Shown here: one piece after another, positions 9,801-18,598 of the stretch
Position numbering within the stretch: position 1 is the first letter of the stretch
How the letters are laid out: every line of letters begins with the position of its first letter
Source: Anaerolineales bacterium
Lineage (GTDB): Bacteria; Chloroflexota; Anaerolineae; Anaerolineales; Villigracilaceae
Direction: 5' to 3'
Assembly (NCBI GenBank): GCA_015075725.1
Contig: JABTTV010000001.1
Location: 1,116,001-1,180,000 of the forward strand
DNA: 64,000 nt
Made by a program: the position numbers and the translations under genes
Notes under the pieces: generated by a model
The model's database searches: none
What the model saw: the letters and a program-made list of their open reading frames with translations, nothing else
What the model was told of the DNA's origin: nothing

Positions 9801-10027
9801 AACATCACAAGGTCATTTTCGAGAAGTTGTATCAAATGGGGGAAGTGCAACTGCATTCGTCCAGCCGCACAAACTTCAAAGGCGGCGGAGCCGGGTTGGG
9901 ACTCGCCATCGCCGCAGGCATCGTCCGCGCCTTGCAGGGAACCATCTGGGTGGAAAGCCCCAGGCGGGATGAAGAAAAATATCCCGGCAGCACGTTTTTC
10001 ATTCGATTGCCCTTGAAGAAGGAATAA
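6830..10027 (+). CDS. cytosolic hybrid sensor histidine kinase with LacI-like sensor, GAF and kinase domains
   Basis: 1065 residues without a membrane segment. Residues 1-285 resemble the periplasmic-binding-protein fold of LacI/GalR regulators (VTGFDDVSESQSMGVPLTTVRQ) but have no helix-turn-helix in front. A helical region and a degenerate GAF-like part follow, then a coiled coil (about 585-640), a GAF domain (about 645-785), HisKA with AAHELRTPLT (phospho-accepting His about 830) and HATPase (DTGIGIDPEH, GAGLGLAIAAGIV). It probably senses an intracellular sugar-like ligand and phosphorylates a partner encoded elsewhere; no response regulator is adjacent. TATAAT lies at 6810-6815 with no Shine-Dalgarno, so the leader is very short. 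Confidence 0.85.
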   Translation: MEKSEKPAGKRKTIAVLSAQLNRAWGNEFMAGVLDSARAGDVNVVSFVGGKPAALDNGSSFGLYDLIKSGKFDGVLLSADLAHGLPKKEIEDFIGYLSPTPIASFAVPGKGIPSVMADNEGGMRSIVRHLIETHRYERIAFVRGPAGQVEAEARYNAFLDELKDRKIRFDKHLVLEGDYSAESGRAAVRTLLDERGMSVRAIVAANDRMAFGVLEALQDRGIHVPDQIAVTGFDDVSESQSMGVPLTTVRQSFYDAGALAFDSLVKRINGVEAGEIQSLPSELVVRWSCGCLPESIQRAVVLPREVAHTGRLENKRVAAIKALLGSVGVKEGDPAREEYIDAVGRTWDTFLTGLRELGKSEEFLKSVQKLMGLLEKHGYDLNTWQNVLTTFRRYALGGLSSNTTMLNAENLFQQARMLAGELSQRTQAYRRLLLVKQEELLNNFSFSMASAVTFDAIGEAIASHFPLLGIGSWYVMYYDDADSPGSISSPPPQYYRLLMQYDEKRFAMPGERTRLVTGQLTPRGKTPTDRRYDAVVMPLSLAGNRFGFMWAEMGQDDWDVYVRVRNLLSSALLRVMLVTQREKAQREVERLLGEARERAEELRGAKDMAEKAASENALLFASEQERRRGAEALARSLRQLSSLKTIEQLPEQILDQLSQVIPHDRGVFYLEDVNNEPRIEAHRGMPAGTDMSGFRLGLKGSNLYTAVSRMGETLLINDIDTAEDWTQPEWLPRDKSWMGIPLYSKDNVVGLLLMSRAQGSFSQDDGLLADTFAHQATIAIENARLYREVTGINQVMERMVAERVEELNKAYQKLEKHDQNKSAFIQVAAHELRTPLTVVKGFIGMLLNDETIQTNPTLSEAIQGVQRGTNRLHQIVNSMLDMVRLESQVITPHFESVSLGLILRLVHKDYVKDLAARNLTLNLDESINTIPPLLADSELLKKALDQVIVNAIKFTPDGGSITVSAWVVEDTNRGKMAEVAIKDTGIGIDPEHHKVIFEKLYQMGEVQLHSSSRTNFKGGGAGLGLAIAAGIVRALQGTIWVESPRRDEEKYPGSTFFIRLPLKKE

Positions 10028-10109
10028 ACCGGTAAATGGGGGTATTTGTTTGCGTAAGGGAAACACCGCGAAATATCATTTGATCTAGCTTTTCAAGCGC
10101 ATTTTACTC

Positions 10110-10138
10110 TTGACAAGAAATATATATTAGTTTATACT
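10110..10138 (+). promoter_or_regulatory. ArsR operon promoter
   Basis: TTGACA (10110-10115), a 17-base spacer and TATACT (10133-10138) form a near-consensus promoter whose spacer and downstream edge are covered by the operator half-sites. Confidence 0.85.
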
Positions 10139-10160
10139 TATATTAGTTATGACTAATATA
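10123..10160 (+). promoter_or_regulatory. ArsR operator, three TATATTAGT half-sites
   Basis: A perfect 9-bp inverted repeat, TATATTAGT (10139-10147) and ACTAATATA (10152-10160), is centred on the ATG at 10149. A third direct copy, TATATTAGT, lies at 10123-10131 in the promoter spacer. Binding there would block both polymerase and ribosome, consistent with autorepression by the gene that follows. Confidence 0.8.
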
Positions 10161-10484
10161 AATTCACTTAATGCACTTGGAGACCCCACCCGCCGCAAAC
10201 TTTTCGAGAGATTGCGCGAAGGTCCCTGCTCTGTTACTGAACTCGTCCACACTGTGGAAGTGAGTCAATCGGCTGTATCCCAGCATCTCAAGGTACTAAA
10301 GGAGGCGCAGCTTGTCCGTATGGAAAAAAAAGGTCAACAGCGTATTTATCGGATAAACCCCGTCGGTCTGCTGGAGTTGAGGCAGTACGTGGAGGAAATG
10401 TGGACCGATGTATTCAAAGCCTTCGAAGAGGAAGCGTCCAGGCTCGCATCCGGCAAGGATCAGGAGTCGAATTCAGCGGGATGA
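10149..10484 (+). CDS. ArsR-family winged-helix transcriptional repressor
   Basis: 111 residues, typical ArsR length. The helix-turn-helix reads VTELVHTVEVSQSAVSQHLK (about 28-47), followed by a wing with KKGQQRIYRI. No CxC metal site is visible, so it is probably of the non-metal class found with SRPBCC/AHSA1 genes. It overlaps its own operator (10139-10160) and is transcribed with the SRPBCC gene at 10526. The ATG at 10149 lies 10 nt after the -10 box and has no Shine-Dalgarno. Confidence 0.92.
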   Translation: MTNINSLNALGDPTRRKLFERLREGPCSVTELVHTVEVSQSAVSQHLKVLKEAQLVRMEKKGQQRIYRINPVGLLELRQYVEEMWTDVFKAFEEEASRLASGKDQESNSAG

Positions 10485-10525
10485 CCCGTAACGATTTTTT
10501 CACAATTCGCAAAAGGAGAAATGAA

Positions 10526-10996
10526 ATGATGAAACAGCAGGTTAAGCACGAACAGATCGAACCCGTCCGAAAAAAATTGGAGGTAAAACTTCCCGCAGAA
10601 GATGCGTTCCGATTATTTACAGAGGGGATAAACAAATGGTGGCCCCTGATGACCCATTCCGTTTGGGGTGAGGGAGCAGAGTCGTGTTACTTCGAAGGAT
10701 GGGTGGGCGGCAGGATCGTCGAAGTCTCGAAACATGGCGAAGAATCAGAATGGGGAAAGGTTCTGGTTTGGGAGCCGTACACCAGGGTTTCGTTTCAATG
10801 GTACCCAGACCGGACTCCAGAAACCGCGCAGGAAGTGACGGTGATGTTCACTGAAACAGCCGGCGGATCGCGCCTCGAATTGATCCACACCGGATGGGAA
10901 ACCCTGGGCGAACAGGCACTCGAGAAACGCAACGGCTATGTGACCGGCTGGGATTTTGTCCTGGGGAAATACCTGGATGCCGCAGATTCCCAGTAG
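10526..10996 (+). CDS. SRPBCC (AHSA1-like) domain protein
   Basis: 156 residues from ATG 10526, chosen because AAGGAG at 10511-10516 lies nine bases upstream; the longer frame from 10400 overlaps the arsR gene. The helix-grip fold is suggested by KLPAEDAFRLFTEGINKWWP at the start, GRIVEVSKHGEESEWGKVLVWEPYTR in the middle, and a long C-terminal helix. Such proteins bind small hydrophobic ligands; ArsR-SRPBCC operons are common in soil and sludge bacteria, though the ligand is rarely known. It is probably co-transcribed with arsR and repressed by it. Confidence 0.85.
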   Translation: MMKQQVKHEQIEPVRKKLEVKLPAEDAFRLFTEGINKWWPLMTHSVWGEGAESCYFEGWVGGRIVEVSKHGEESEWGKVLVWEPYTRVSFQWYPDRTPETAQEVTVMFTETAGGSRLELIHTGWETLGEQALEKRNGYVTGWDFVLGKYLDAADSQ

Positions 10997-11000
10997 CGGG

Positions 11001-11038
11001 ATGGAAGGAAGCGGCGGTAATTCGCCGCTTCCTTCCAT
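11001..11038 (+). terminator. long hairpin after the SRPBCC gene
   Basis: A perfect 16-bp stem (11001-11016 with 11023-11038) and a 6-nt loop follow the SRPBCC stop by five bases. No T run follows, so it may be an RNA-stabilising hairpin or a palindromic repeat rather than a terminator. Confidence 0.55.
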
Positions 11039-11101
11039 CAAACAAAACTGCTTACTCAAAAGGTTGTGATTGTTCGCGGTTTTATTGGAAGGAGATTCAG
11101 A

Positions 11102-11347
11102 ATGGACAATATCCACCCGGTTGATCTATTGCAACTTGCCCAGCGCAAACACCGTGAAGACATGGCGGATATTCGGGTGCGGCGCATACTTCGAAATTTA
11201 AACGCCAGGCATTGGCTGGCGAGGCTTGGGGCAGGCATGGTCAAGCTCGGGGAGGGGCTCCAAGCACGGCACGCGAATGATGCGCATATCGGATCGATGA
11301 ATCTTGCGGGGGATGGCGGCAAAGCCGGTCAGCTGAAATCCTGGTAA
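11102..11347 (+). CDS. small hypothetical protein
   Basis: 81 residues, not recognised. A good Shine-Dalgarno (GGAAGGAG) precedes the ATG at 11102 by about seven bases. The product is basic and helical, with RKHREDMADIRVRRILRNL near the start. It overlaps the 3' end of the convergent membrane protein gene by 19 bases. It may be the last gene of the ArsR operon if the hairpin at 11001 is read through. Coding status rests on the ribosome site and plausible composition only. Confidence 0.5.
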   Translation: MDNIHPVDLLQLAQRKHREDMADIRVRRILRNLNARHWLARLGAGMVKLGEGLQARHANDAHIGSMNLAGDGGKAGQLKSW

Positions 11348-12759
11348 TGCAGGGTGAAGTACGTGGTGCCAAACTCCAGAAAGAGTACCGTCACAAAAAA
11401 CACGGTCTTACTGCGGGCCGACCAGCCCCTGGTTTGGATGATGTTTGCCGCGCTAATGCAAAGGAAGGGAACCAGAAAGAGCCATAAACGAGCCGTTTCG
11501 CCTTTGGTCTTTCCAAACACAAGCAGGAAGACAAAAATCCCTGTGAGGATGGCGGTGTATAGGGAAATTGTACCGGGCTTTCGATTAATGAATTGATGGA
11601 TGGCGACGCCCAAACAAACAAAGGACAATAAGGCAACCGGCAGGCCGATCCAGGCGGAAAACTCTGCGATGTTGGTCAATCCGAAACGCAGGACCGTCCC
11701 CAGGGTATTCTCCCAAGCCTTCCAATTTGCATGGTGCTCGATCGCCAATCTATAGCGAAGAAAGATATCGTAATTCAAGGCGATGGCTGCCAGTCTGTCG
11801 GCGAGCAGCCACCCGGCGGCAAAGCCTCCGATCCATTTCAAAGCCGGGATGAAAGGACGAGGCGGATTATCCCCGGTCTGGAAAAAGAGTGGGAGCGGGA
11901 AAAGAAATGCAACCACGGCCAGACCGAAGGAAAAGTAAACCGTCATATAGGTTATGATTCCGCACAGAACCGCCAGCCAGAAATTTTTTCTTCTGACCGC
12001 GTATACCGCCAACAGCAGGGGAAGAACCGTGAGGAATGGGTAGATCACCTGGTCTGTGTGAAGCGTGATCAGGGTGACGGACGGAATGGCGATATATGTC
12101 AGGCATGCAAGGACAGCCGTTTCATTGTTTCCCGTCAACTCGCGCGCAAGGTAGAAGAGCGGGATGAGAACGAGATATGAAATAAAAGGCCATGTGAGGC
12201 TGGCAAAGGTGCGCAGGTCATCCCCGCGCTCCGCGGTCGTCGATCCATGCCAGAGCGCATGAGAGACTCTTTCCGTCAGCATGTAAAAAAGCAAGGTGCC
12301 TGGCGGCTTGCTGGGGATATGGCCGTATAGTTTCTTTTTCGCCAGGGTTTCGTAGTCCCGCAGGGCGGATAAGGTATCCGTTTGTTCGGCGGCGACGTTG
12401 GCAAATTCCCCGTGCCCCAGCGTGACCATTCGGTCGCGTATCCCGTCGAGTCCCTTTCCCTTGGAATAGGCAAAACTGAATTGAAGCGCCGTGCCCAGCA
12501 GGATCAATGCGGCGATCTTGATTCGATAATCCAGCTTGATGAACGATACAAGGATCGCTGCGCCGAAAGCGACGAATGCCAGGGCGATCCATGCATGGAA
12601 GACCGGGATCGGTTGAAGCTTATATTTCCAATCGGGGAACGAATCCAGAACCGGGATTCTTAAGGCGAGGATCAGCCAATGGAACACAGCCGCCATCGTG
12701 ATGCCGAGGAGCAGGGTCACAAAGCCAAGCGTGGTCTCATTCTTTGCCGAATCATTCAT
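11329..12759 (-). CDS. polytopic membrane protein, GT39/ArnT-like glycosyltransferase candidate
   Basis: 476 residues with about 11-12 hydrophobic segments. The layout resembles GT-C glycosyltransferases that use polyprenyl-linked sugars: a large first loop after helix 1 or 2 with acidic and aromatic residues (FPDWKYKLQP), and a KPPGTLLFYML segment near residue 155 like the 'PP' loop seen in ArnT/GT39 proteins. It ends a minus-strand run with a methyltransferase and UDP-glucose dehydrogenase, which fits work on surface glycans. The catalytic Asp pair of GT39 is not clearly seen, so the call is tentative. Confidence 0.6.
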   Translation of the reverse strand: MNDSAKNETTLGFVTLLLGITMAAVFHWLILALRIPVLDSFPDWKYKLQPIPVFHAWIALAFVAFGAAILVSFIKLDYRIKIAALILLGTALQFSFAYSKGKGLDGIRDRMVTLGHGEFANVAAEQTDTLSALRDYETLAKKKLYGHIPSKPPGTLLFYMLTERVSHALWHGSTTAERGDDLRTFASLTWPFISYLVLIPLFYLARELTGNNETAVLACLTYIAIPSVTLITLHTDQVIYPFLTVLPLLLAVYAVRRKNFWLAVLCGIITYMTVYFSFGLAVVAFLFPLPLFFQTGDNPPRPFIPALKWIGGFAAGWLLADRLAAIALNYDIFLRYRLAIEHHANWKAWENTLGTVLRFGLTNIAEFSAWIGLPVALLSFVCLGVAIHQFINRKPGTISLYTAILTGIFVFLLVFGKTKGETARLWLFLVPFLCISAANIIQTRGWSARSKTVFFVTVLFLEFGTTYFTLHYQDFS

Positions 12760-12779
12760 ATCGAATACGCTGTGGTTTT

Positions 12780-13679
12780 TTATTTCATCCGTTCCCTGAA
12801 GTCATGGATTCCATCGCGCACGGACCATTTCGCCCCACACGAGGGGCAGGCGAGGTGGTCTTCCTTCCCGATCAAATTTCCGCTGTTGCAGTCCGGGCAT
12901 TTGAAGAGTTCGATGATGTTGATAGGCATGGCAGAATCCGCATTGCCCGGGAGTTTCGCCTTTACAAACACGCTCGGCGTAAGCTGGAAAAACGCGCCTG
13001 TCGGTTGGAATAAGCCATCCAGCGCGGCGAGGAACCTGGCAGGCAGAATACGTTTCAGGAGTCGGAGCCGGAAGTGAGAGACCGTCAGCATCTTTTCGAT
13101 GGAATAGCCCAGTCCGCCCAGCCACTGCCGAATGGCTTTCGGATGAAAATCGAAATTCAATTTGACGAACTCGACAGGCTCCAAATCGAACGGGTTCCAC
13201 GATTGCCTTCCCAACCAGTAACGCAGAATCGCTTTGAGGTTCAATTTGTTCGCAAATTCAAGGATGAAAACTCCTCCCGGCTGTAGTGCCCCCCGGATCT
13301 GTACGAGCGCCTTGGGCGCGTCTGCCATGTGGTGCAGGACGCGGATCATCGTGGCGGCGTCGAACAGGCCTGCGCGGAAGGGAAGGCGATAGACATCCGC
13401 CGCGACATAGATGTATCTATCGGTGCGGCCAAGCCTCTCTTGAGCCTGAGCCAACTGAGTCGTCGAATAATCCAATAGGACGATTCGATCAAAGCCCGCA
13501 TAGCGCGGCGTGTTGCGGCCCGCGCCTGCGCCGAGTTCGAGCATGAGCCTCCCGCCTTTGGGAAGCAATCGTTTCAGCGCGATGGCTTCGGCTCGATCTT
13601 CATACGCGCGCCCGCCCTCCTCCCAAAAGGAGCGCTGGTAATCGGAGCCTTCGTAATTGCAGACAGGTGGAGTGTTCAT
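12780..13679 (-). CDS. class I SAM methyltransferase with C-terminal Trm112-like zinc ribbon
   Basis: 299 residues. The Rossmann methyltransferase motif I LELGAGAGRN lies near residue 50, with LLDYSTTQLAQA (motif II) and FDAATMIRVLHHM (post-II). The C-terminus carries a CPDC...CPSC ribbon followed by GAKWSVRDGIHDF, typical of the Trm112-like tail on methyltransferases of cell-envelope loci. The substrate is unknown. The only upstream spacing is a GTAG...CTAC palindrome at 13687-13713, with no Shine-Dalgarno, so the start is uncertain. Probably co-transcribed from ugd. Confidence 0.78.
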   Translation of the reverse strand: MNTPPVCNYEGSDYQRSFWEEGGRAYEDRAEAIALKRLLPKGGRLMLELGAGAGRNTPRYAGFDRIVLLDYSTTQLAQAQERLGRTDRYIYVAADVYRLPFRAGLFDAATMIRVLHHMADAPKALVQIRGALQPGGVFILEFANKLNLKAILRYWLGRQSWNPFDLEPVEFVKLNFDFHPKAIRQWLGGLGYSIEKMLTVSHFRLRLLKRILPARFLAALDGLFQPTGAFFQLTPSVFVKAKLPGNADSAMPINIIELFKCPDCNSGNLIGKEDHLACPSCGAKWSVRDGIHDFRERMK

Positions 13680-13686
13680 AAAGCTT

Positions 13687-13713
13687 GTAGGTCACGCTAA
13701 TAGCGTGACCTAC
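13687..13713. repeat. GTAG...CTAC palindromic element, copy 1
   Basis: 27 nt: GTAGGTCACGC, 5-nt loop, GCGTGACCTAC. It has the same size and ends as the copies at 17048, 23170 and 34095. It lies between ugd and the methyltransferase gene, eight bases before the start codon of the latter. Confidence 0.85.
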
Positions 13714-13722
13714 TTGTTTTCA

Positions 13723-15018
13723 TTACCGTCCAATTGCCCGATAAGTGAATCCCATTTCACGCATGCGCGCGGGCTCGTAGATATTGCGCCCGTCGTAAAC
13801 GACCGGCGATTTGAGCAGGCCTTTCACTTTATCCAGATCGAGCTGCTTGAACTCGTTCCATTCGGTGATCACCATCAGCGCGTCGCACCCGGCCGCCATC
13901 TGGTACGGTTCCTCGAACATATCCACCGCCGGAAGTATGGAACGCGCCACGTCCATTGCCACCGGGTCGTAGGCGCGGACTTTTGCGCCCGCTTCGATCA
14001 ATTCTTCCGAAATATCGATGGACGGCGCATCGCGCATGTCATCCGTGTTGGGCTTGAACGCCAGACCCAGCAGGCCGATGGTCTTGCCTTTCAGGCTGCC
14101 TCCCAGCATTTGCTCCACCACGTTCACAGCTTCCTTGCGGCGGTCGTAGTTGACCACCATCACGCTGTTGAGGATCTTCGGCTCGAGTCCCTTTTCTTTT
14201 GCCATGAACGCCAGCGCCTCCACATCCTTGGGGAAGCATGAACCGCCCCAGCCGAGACCCGCATCCAAAAAGTAGCGCCCGATGCGCGCATCGTAACCCA
14301 TGCCCGCCGCCACTTCCTTTACATCTGCGCCGACCCGCTCGCATAAATCCGCGAGTTCATTGATGAAAGAGATCTTTGTGGCGAGAAAAGCGTTGCTGGC
14401 ATACTTGATCATCTCAGCCGTGCGCAGGTCGGTGATGACAATGGGCGCGCGCAGCGGCAGGTGCAAATGAGCGACCTTGTTCGCGGCGTCGCGGTCGAGC
14501 GAACCTATGACTGTGCGGTGCGGATTCATAAAGTCGCCGATGGCGGAACCTTCGCGCAAAAATTCAGGGCACGACACGACCGAGAAATCGATCGGCTTCG
14601 GCTGGGCGCCTTTTACGATGTCGGCGACCCAGTCGCCGGTCCCGATCGGAACCGTGGATTTATTGATGATGACCAGCGGCGCGGTCATATTCTCCGCGAT
14701 GGATTTTGCGGCGGCGGCGACATATTGCAGATCCGCCGAGCCGTCCGAACCGGAAGGCGTTCCGACGGCGATGAAGGCATATTCCGCGTCTTTCAGGGCT
14801 TCCTTGTATGAAGTGGTGAACGAAATACGCCCCGCCTTGAAATTGCGCTTGACCAGTTCATCCAGCCCCGGCTCGTAGATGGGCATGATGCCCTTCTTGA
14901 GGTTTTCCACGCGCCTCTCGTCCACATCCAGCGCGGTCACACGGTTGCCCAGGTCGGCAAAACACGCCGCTGTTACCAGGCCGACGTAACCCACGCCGGC
15001 GACACAAATTTGTTTCAT
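13723..15018 (-). CDS. ugd: UDP-glucose 6-dehydrogenase
   Basis: Oxidises UDP-glucose to UDP-glucuronate with two NAD+; cytosolic supply of uronic acids for surface polysaccharide. 431 residues from the ATG at 15018, preceded by AGAGGAAACAAT; a longer frame from 15069 lacks a ribosome site. N-terminal NAD motif [19 protein letters not shown]; the catalytic-cysteine motif [12 protein letters not shown] near residue 257; the C-terminal UDP-binding domain follows. UDP-N-acetylmannosamine dehydrogenase is a related alternative, but length and motif context fit Ugd better. It follows a stand-alone response regulator and precedes a methyltransferase. Confidence 0.9.
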   Translation of the reverse strand: MKQICVAGVGYVGLVTAACFADLGNRVTALDVDERRVENLKKGIMPIYEPGLDELVKRNFKAGRISFTTSYKEALKDAEYAFIAVGTPSGSDGSADLQYVAAAAKSIAENMTAPLVIINKSTVPIGTGDWVADIVKGAQPKPIDFSVVSCPEFLREGSAIGDFMNPHRTVIGSLDRDAANKVAHLHLPLRAPIVITDLRTAEMIKYASNAFLATKISFINELADLCERVGADVKEVAAGMGYDARIGRYFLDAGLGWGGSCFPKDVEALAFMAKEKGLEPKILNSVMVVNYDRRKEAVNVVEQMLGGSLKGKTIGLLGLAFKPNTDDMRDAPSIDISEELIEAGAKVRAYDPVAMDVARSILPAVDMFEEPYQMAAGCDALMVITEWNEFKQLDLDKVKGLLKSPVVYDGRNIYEPARMREMGFTYRAIGR

Positions 15019-15099
15019 ATTGTTTCCTCTTGATTGATAGTTTTGGCTTGCCGTCCGTTGACCGGTCAAAGCGCAGGAGGCACGCCAGTGTTTTTAAGA

Positions 15100-15489
15100 T
15101 CACCCGGTAATTTTCTTCCCCTTTTGCATCCATTCGTTCACGGTTTCGAGCAGGTCGAGCAGGTCCATGGGTTTGGTGATGTATTCATCACAGCCCGCAT
15201 CGTAGGCGCGTTTGCGGTCGCTGGGCAAGACATGCGCGGTAAGCGCGATCAACGGAATGGATGAGGTCAGCAAATTGCCTTTGATCAGGCGGGTTGCAGT
15301 CCAGCCATCCATCTCGGGCATCGAGAGATCCATGATGATCAGGTCCGGCTGTTGTTTGGCGGCCGCATTCACCCCGTCCCGCCCGTTCATGGCAAGAAAC
15401 GTTTCGAACCCGTTTCTCTCCAGGATGAAACGCACCAATTCATAAGTATCCATGTTGTCTTCGACAATCAAGATACGACCTGCGGACAT
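15100..15489 (-). CDS. single-domain response regulator (CheY/DivK-like)
   Basis: 129 residues, only a receiver domain: ILIVEDN at the start, phospho-acceptor Asp in LIIMDLSMPEMDG (about 54), Thr/Ser in LIALTAH, and Lys in ITKPMDL. No output domain, so it acts through protein contacts. On the minus strand TATATT (15496-15501) lies six bases before the ATG with no Shine-Dalgarno, so the mRNA is probably leaderless. It diverges from a glycosyltransferase gene with the same start architecture. A cognate kinase is not adjacent. Confidence 0.9.
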   Translation of the reverse strand: MSAGRILIVEDNMDTYELVRFILERNGFETFLAMNGRDGVNAAAKQQPDLIIMDLSMPEMDGWTATRLIKGNLLTSSIPLIALTAHVLPSDRKRAYDAGCDEYITKPMDLLDLLETVNEWMQKGKKITG

Positions 15490-15495
15490 GGCTTA

Positions 15496-15550
15496 AATAT
15501 ACTACAAACTGGATGGCAGTTTCCCGGCATTTCGAGCCGATGAGTATAAT
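15496..15550. promoter_or_regulatory. divergent leaderless -10 boxes
   Basis: TATATT on the minus strand (15496-15501) serves the response regulator at 15489, and TATAAT on the plus strand (15545-15550) serves the glycosyltransferase at 15557. Each lies exactly six bases from its ATG. Confidence 0.7.
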
Positions 15551-15556
15551 TAAAAC

Positions 15557-16738
15557 ATGCGCCTGCTATTTGTCACAGACGCCCGCTCGCCCATTTCCCG
15601 CAATTGGATGCGTTACTTTTCCCGGCGCGGGGACGAAATTTTCATCGCCTCCACTTTCGAATCGGATGAGTTGGATTTCCCCATCGAGCGGATGGAATTC
15701 GTCCCTGTGGCTTTTAGCGCCGTCAAAAAACGGACCTCCGCCCCCTCCAGCGCCTCTTCGCGAACCCTGGGCTTGCGCACCAGGATCAGGCAGTGGCTTG
15801 GTCCCCTGACCGTTCCCGCGTCCGCGCGCAAGTTGCGGGCATTGATAAAAGAAGTCGAACCTGAGATCGTTCATGCGATGCGAATCCCATACGAAGGGAT
15901 GTTGGCGGCGGTTGCAATATCTGGTGGTCGAGTAGCCGAAGGCGTATCAAGACCACCGGCGTTCCTTGTTTCCATCTGGGGCAACGATTTTACCCTGCAC
16001 GCCCCTTCCACGCCGTTGATGAGATATTACACCCGGAAAGTGATGAAATATGCGGACGGTTTGCATGCCGATTCCGAACGAGATGTGCGGCTGGCGCATC
16101 AGTGGGGCTTGAGCGTGGACAAGCCCACTCTGGTCGCGCCCGGCAACGGCGGAGTGAGAGGCGATGTTTTTTATCCGCCAAAAGAATTGACAAAGAGTCC
16201 GGTCGTCATCAATCCGCGCGGGGTGCGCCCCTACGTGCGGAACGATTCGTTCTTCAAGGCGATTCCGCTCGTGCTGGCGAAAAGACCGGATGCGAAAATT
16301 TTATGCACGGGGATGCAAGCCGAACCGCAGGCTATGGATTGGGTGAGAGAATTGAAGATCGAAAACGCCGTTGAGTTGTTGCCCGCGTTTGCTCATGAAA
16401 AGATGGGAGAGGTCTTTCGCGGGGCGCAGATCGTGGTCTCGCCCAGCGTTCACGACGGGACGCCGAATACGCTGCTCGAGGCGATGGCGTGCGGATGTTT
16501 CCCCGCGGCGGGCGATCTGGAGTCCATCCGCGAGTGGATCACGCACGGGCAGAACGGTTTGCTGTTCGACTCAAATGACCCGCAATCGATTGCGGATGCG
16601 ATTCTTCTGGGCTTGGAAAGAGAAGACCTGCGGGCAGAAGCCGCAGGTCTCAATGCGAAGATCGTCTCTGCTCGCGCAGAGTACGGGGCGTGCATGAAGA
16701 GGGTGGAAGGGTTCTATTCCGTAATTCGTAATTCGTAA
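15557..16738 (+). CDS. glycosyltransferase family 4-like
   Basis: 393 residues of the GT-B fold; transfers a nucleotide-activated sugar to a surface glycan or lipid, cytosolic face. The C-terminal half shows the retaining GT4 signature region VVSPSVHDGTPNTLLEAMACGCFP (E...A...G), and the N-terminal half contains IVHAMRIPYEGMLA and WGNDFTLHA. A 35-nt palindromic repeat (15923-15957) lies inside the gene and is read in frame as roughly ISGGRVAEGVSRPPA, probably a surface-loop insertion. TATAAT lies six bases before the ATG, so the transcript is probably leaderless. Neighbouring ugd suggests a polysaccharide role. Confidence 0.85.
   Translation: MRLLFVTDARSPISRNWMRYFSRRGDEIFIASTFESDELDFPIERMEFVPVAFSAVKKRTSAPSSASSRTLGLRTRIRQWLGPLTVPASARKLRALIKEVEPEIVHAMRIPYEGMLAAVAISGGRVAEGVSRPPAFLVSIWGNDFTLHAPSTPLMRYYTRKVMKYADGLHADSERDVRLAHQWGLSVDKPTLVAPGNGGVRGDVFYPPKELTKSPVVINPRGVRPYVRNDSFFKAIPLVLAKRPDAKILCTGMQAEPQAMDWVRELKIENAVELLPAFAHEKMGEVFRGAQIVVSPSVHDGTPNTLLEAMACGCFPAAGDLESIREWITHGQNGLLFDSNDPQSIADAILLGLEREDLRAEAAGLNAKIVSARAEYGACMKRVEGFYSVIRNS
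15923..15957. repeat. GGTGGTC...GACCACC palindrome inside a coding region
   Basis: GGTGGTC (15923-15929) and GACCACC (15951-15957) flank GAGTAGCCGAAGGCGTATCA. The core matches the element at 60589-60633 in reverse orientation (GATACG ... CTACTC). It sits within the glycosyltransferase gene without breaking the frame. Confidence 0.75.
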
Positions 16739-16761
16739 TGTGGTTCTTACGGTTTTACGTA

Positions 16762-16983
16762 TTAGAACTCGCTCCGTGGCGCCCGCAGGGATTCCAACCG
16801 ACCGCGCAGTTCGATGCGGCGCGCGTCTGCCGAGTGCCGGACATCGTTGAGGAAGGTCTGCCCGCGCTCGCGGATCTGTCCGCGCAGGGCTTCGCCAGAT
16901 TCAGGCGCGAGAAGTAGAGCGATCACAGCGCCGACCAGCGCGCCGGTAAAGATGCCGATCAAAAATCCGAACATTCTTTGCAT
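16762..16983 (-). CDS. YtxH-like small membrane protein
   Basis: 73 residues. A glycine-rich N-terminal membrane helix (FGFLIGIFTGALVGAVIALLLAPESG) followed by an amphipathic helix is the pattern of YtxH-domain proteins, which are stress-associated and of unknown mechanism. CAAGGAG precedes the ATG at 16983. It is a single-gene unit between the glycosyltransferase and cysS. Confidence 0.8.
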   Translation of the reverse strand: MQRMFGFLIGIFTGALVGAVIALLLAPESGEALRGQIRERGQTFLNDVRHSADARRIELRGRLESLRAPRSEF

Positions 16984-17047
16984 GGAGAGTCTCCTTGAAA
17001 AGTCGTTGTGATGTTTGAATTATACATCTGAAATTTGTCTGTAAAAA

Positions 17048-17074
17048 GTAGGTCACGCGGTTCGCGTGACCTAC
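17048..17074. repeat. GTAG...CTAC palindromic element, copy 2
   Basis: 27 nt with the same 11-nt arms as copy 1 (GTAGGTCACGC / GCGTGACCTAC) and a different 5-nt loop. It lies five bases beyond the cysS stop codon. Confidence 0.85.
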
Positions 17075-17079
17075 AAAAT

Positions 17080-18477
<1,398 letters not shown>

Positions 18478-18548
18478 TTTCGTTTTACCACCAAGCGTCA
18501 CGAAGGAGCAAAAAGGATTTTTTTATAGGCAGTTTTATTTTACCGCAT

Positions 18549-18580
18549 AAAAAAACAGGACGCCTCTCGACGCCCTGTTT
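18549..18580 (-). terminator. terminator of the PIN-TRAM gene
   Basis: On the minus strand AAACAGG (18580-18574) pairs with CCTGTTT (18559-18553), followed by a run of T down to 18549. It lies about 20 bases after the stop codon at 18599. Confidence 0.75.
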
Positions 18581-18598
18581 ACTCTCACTATTCACTTT

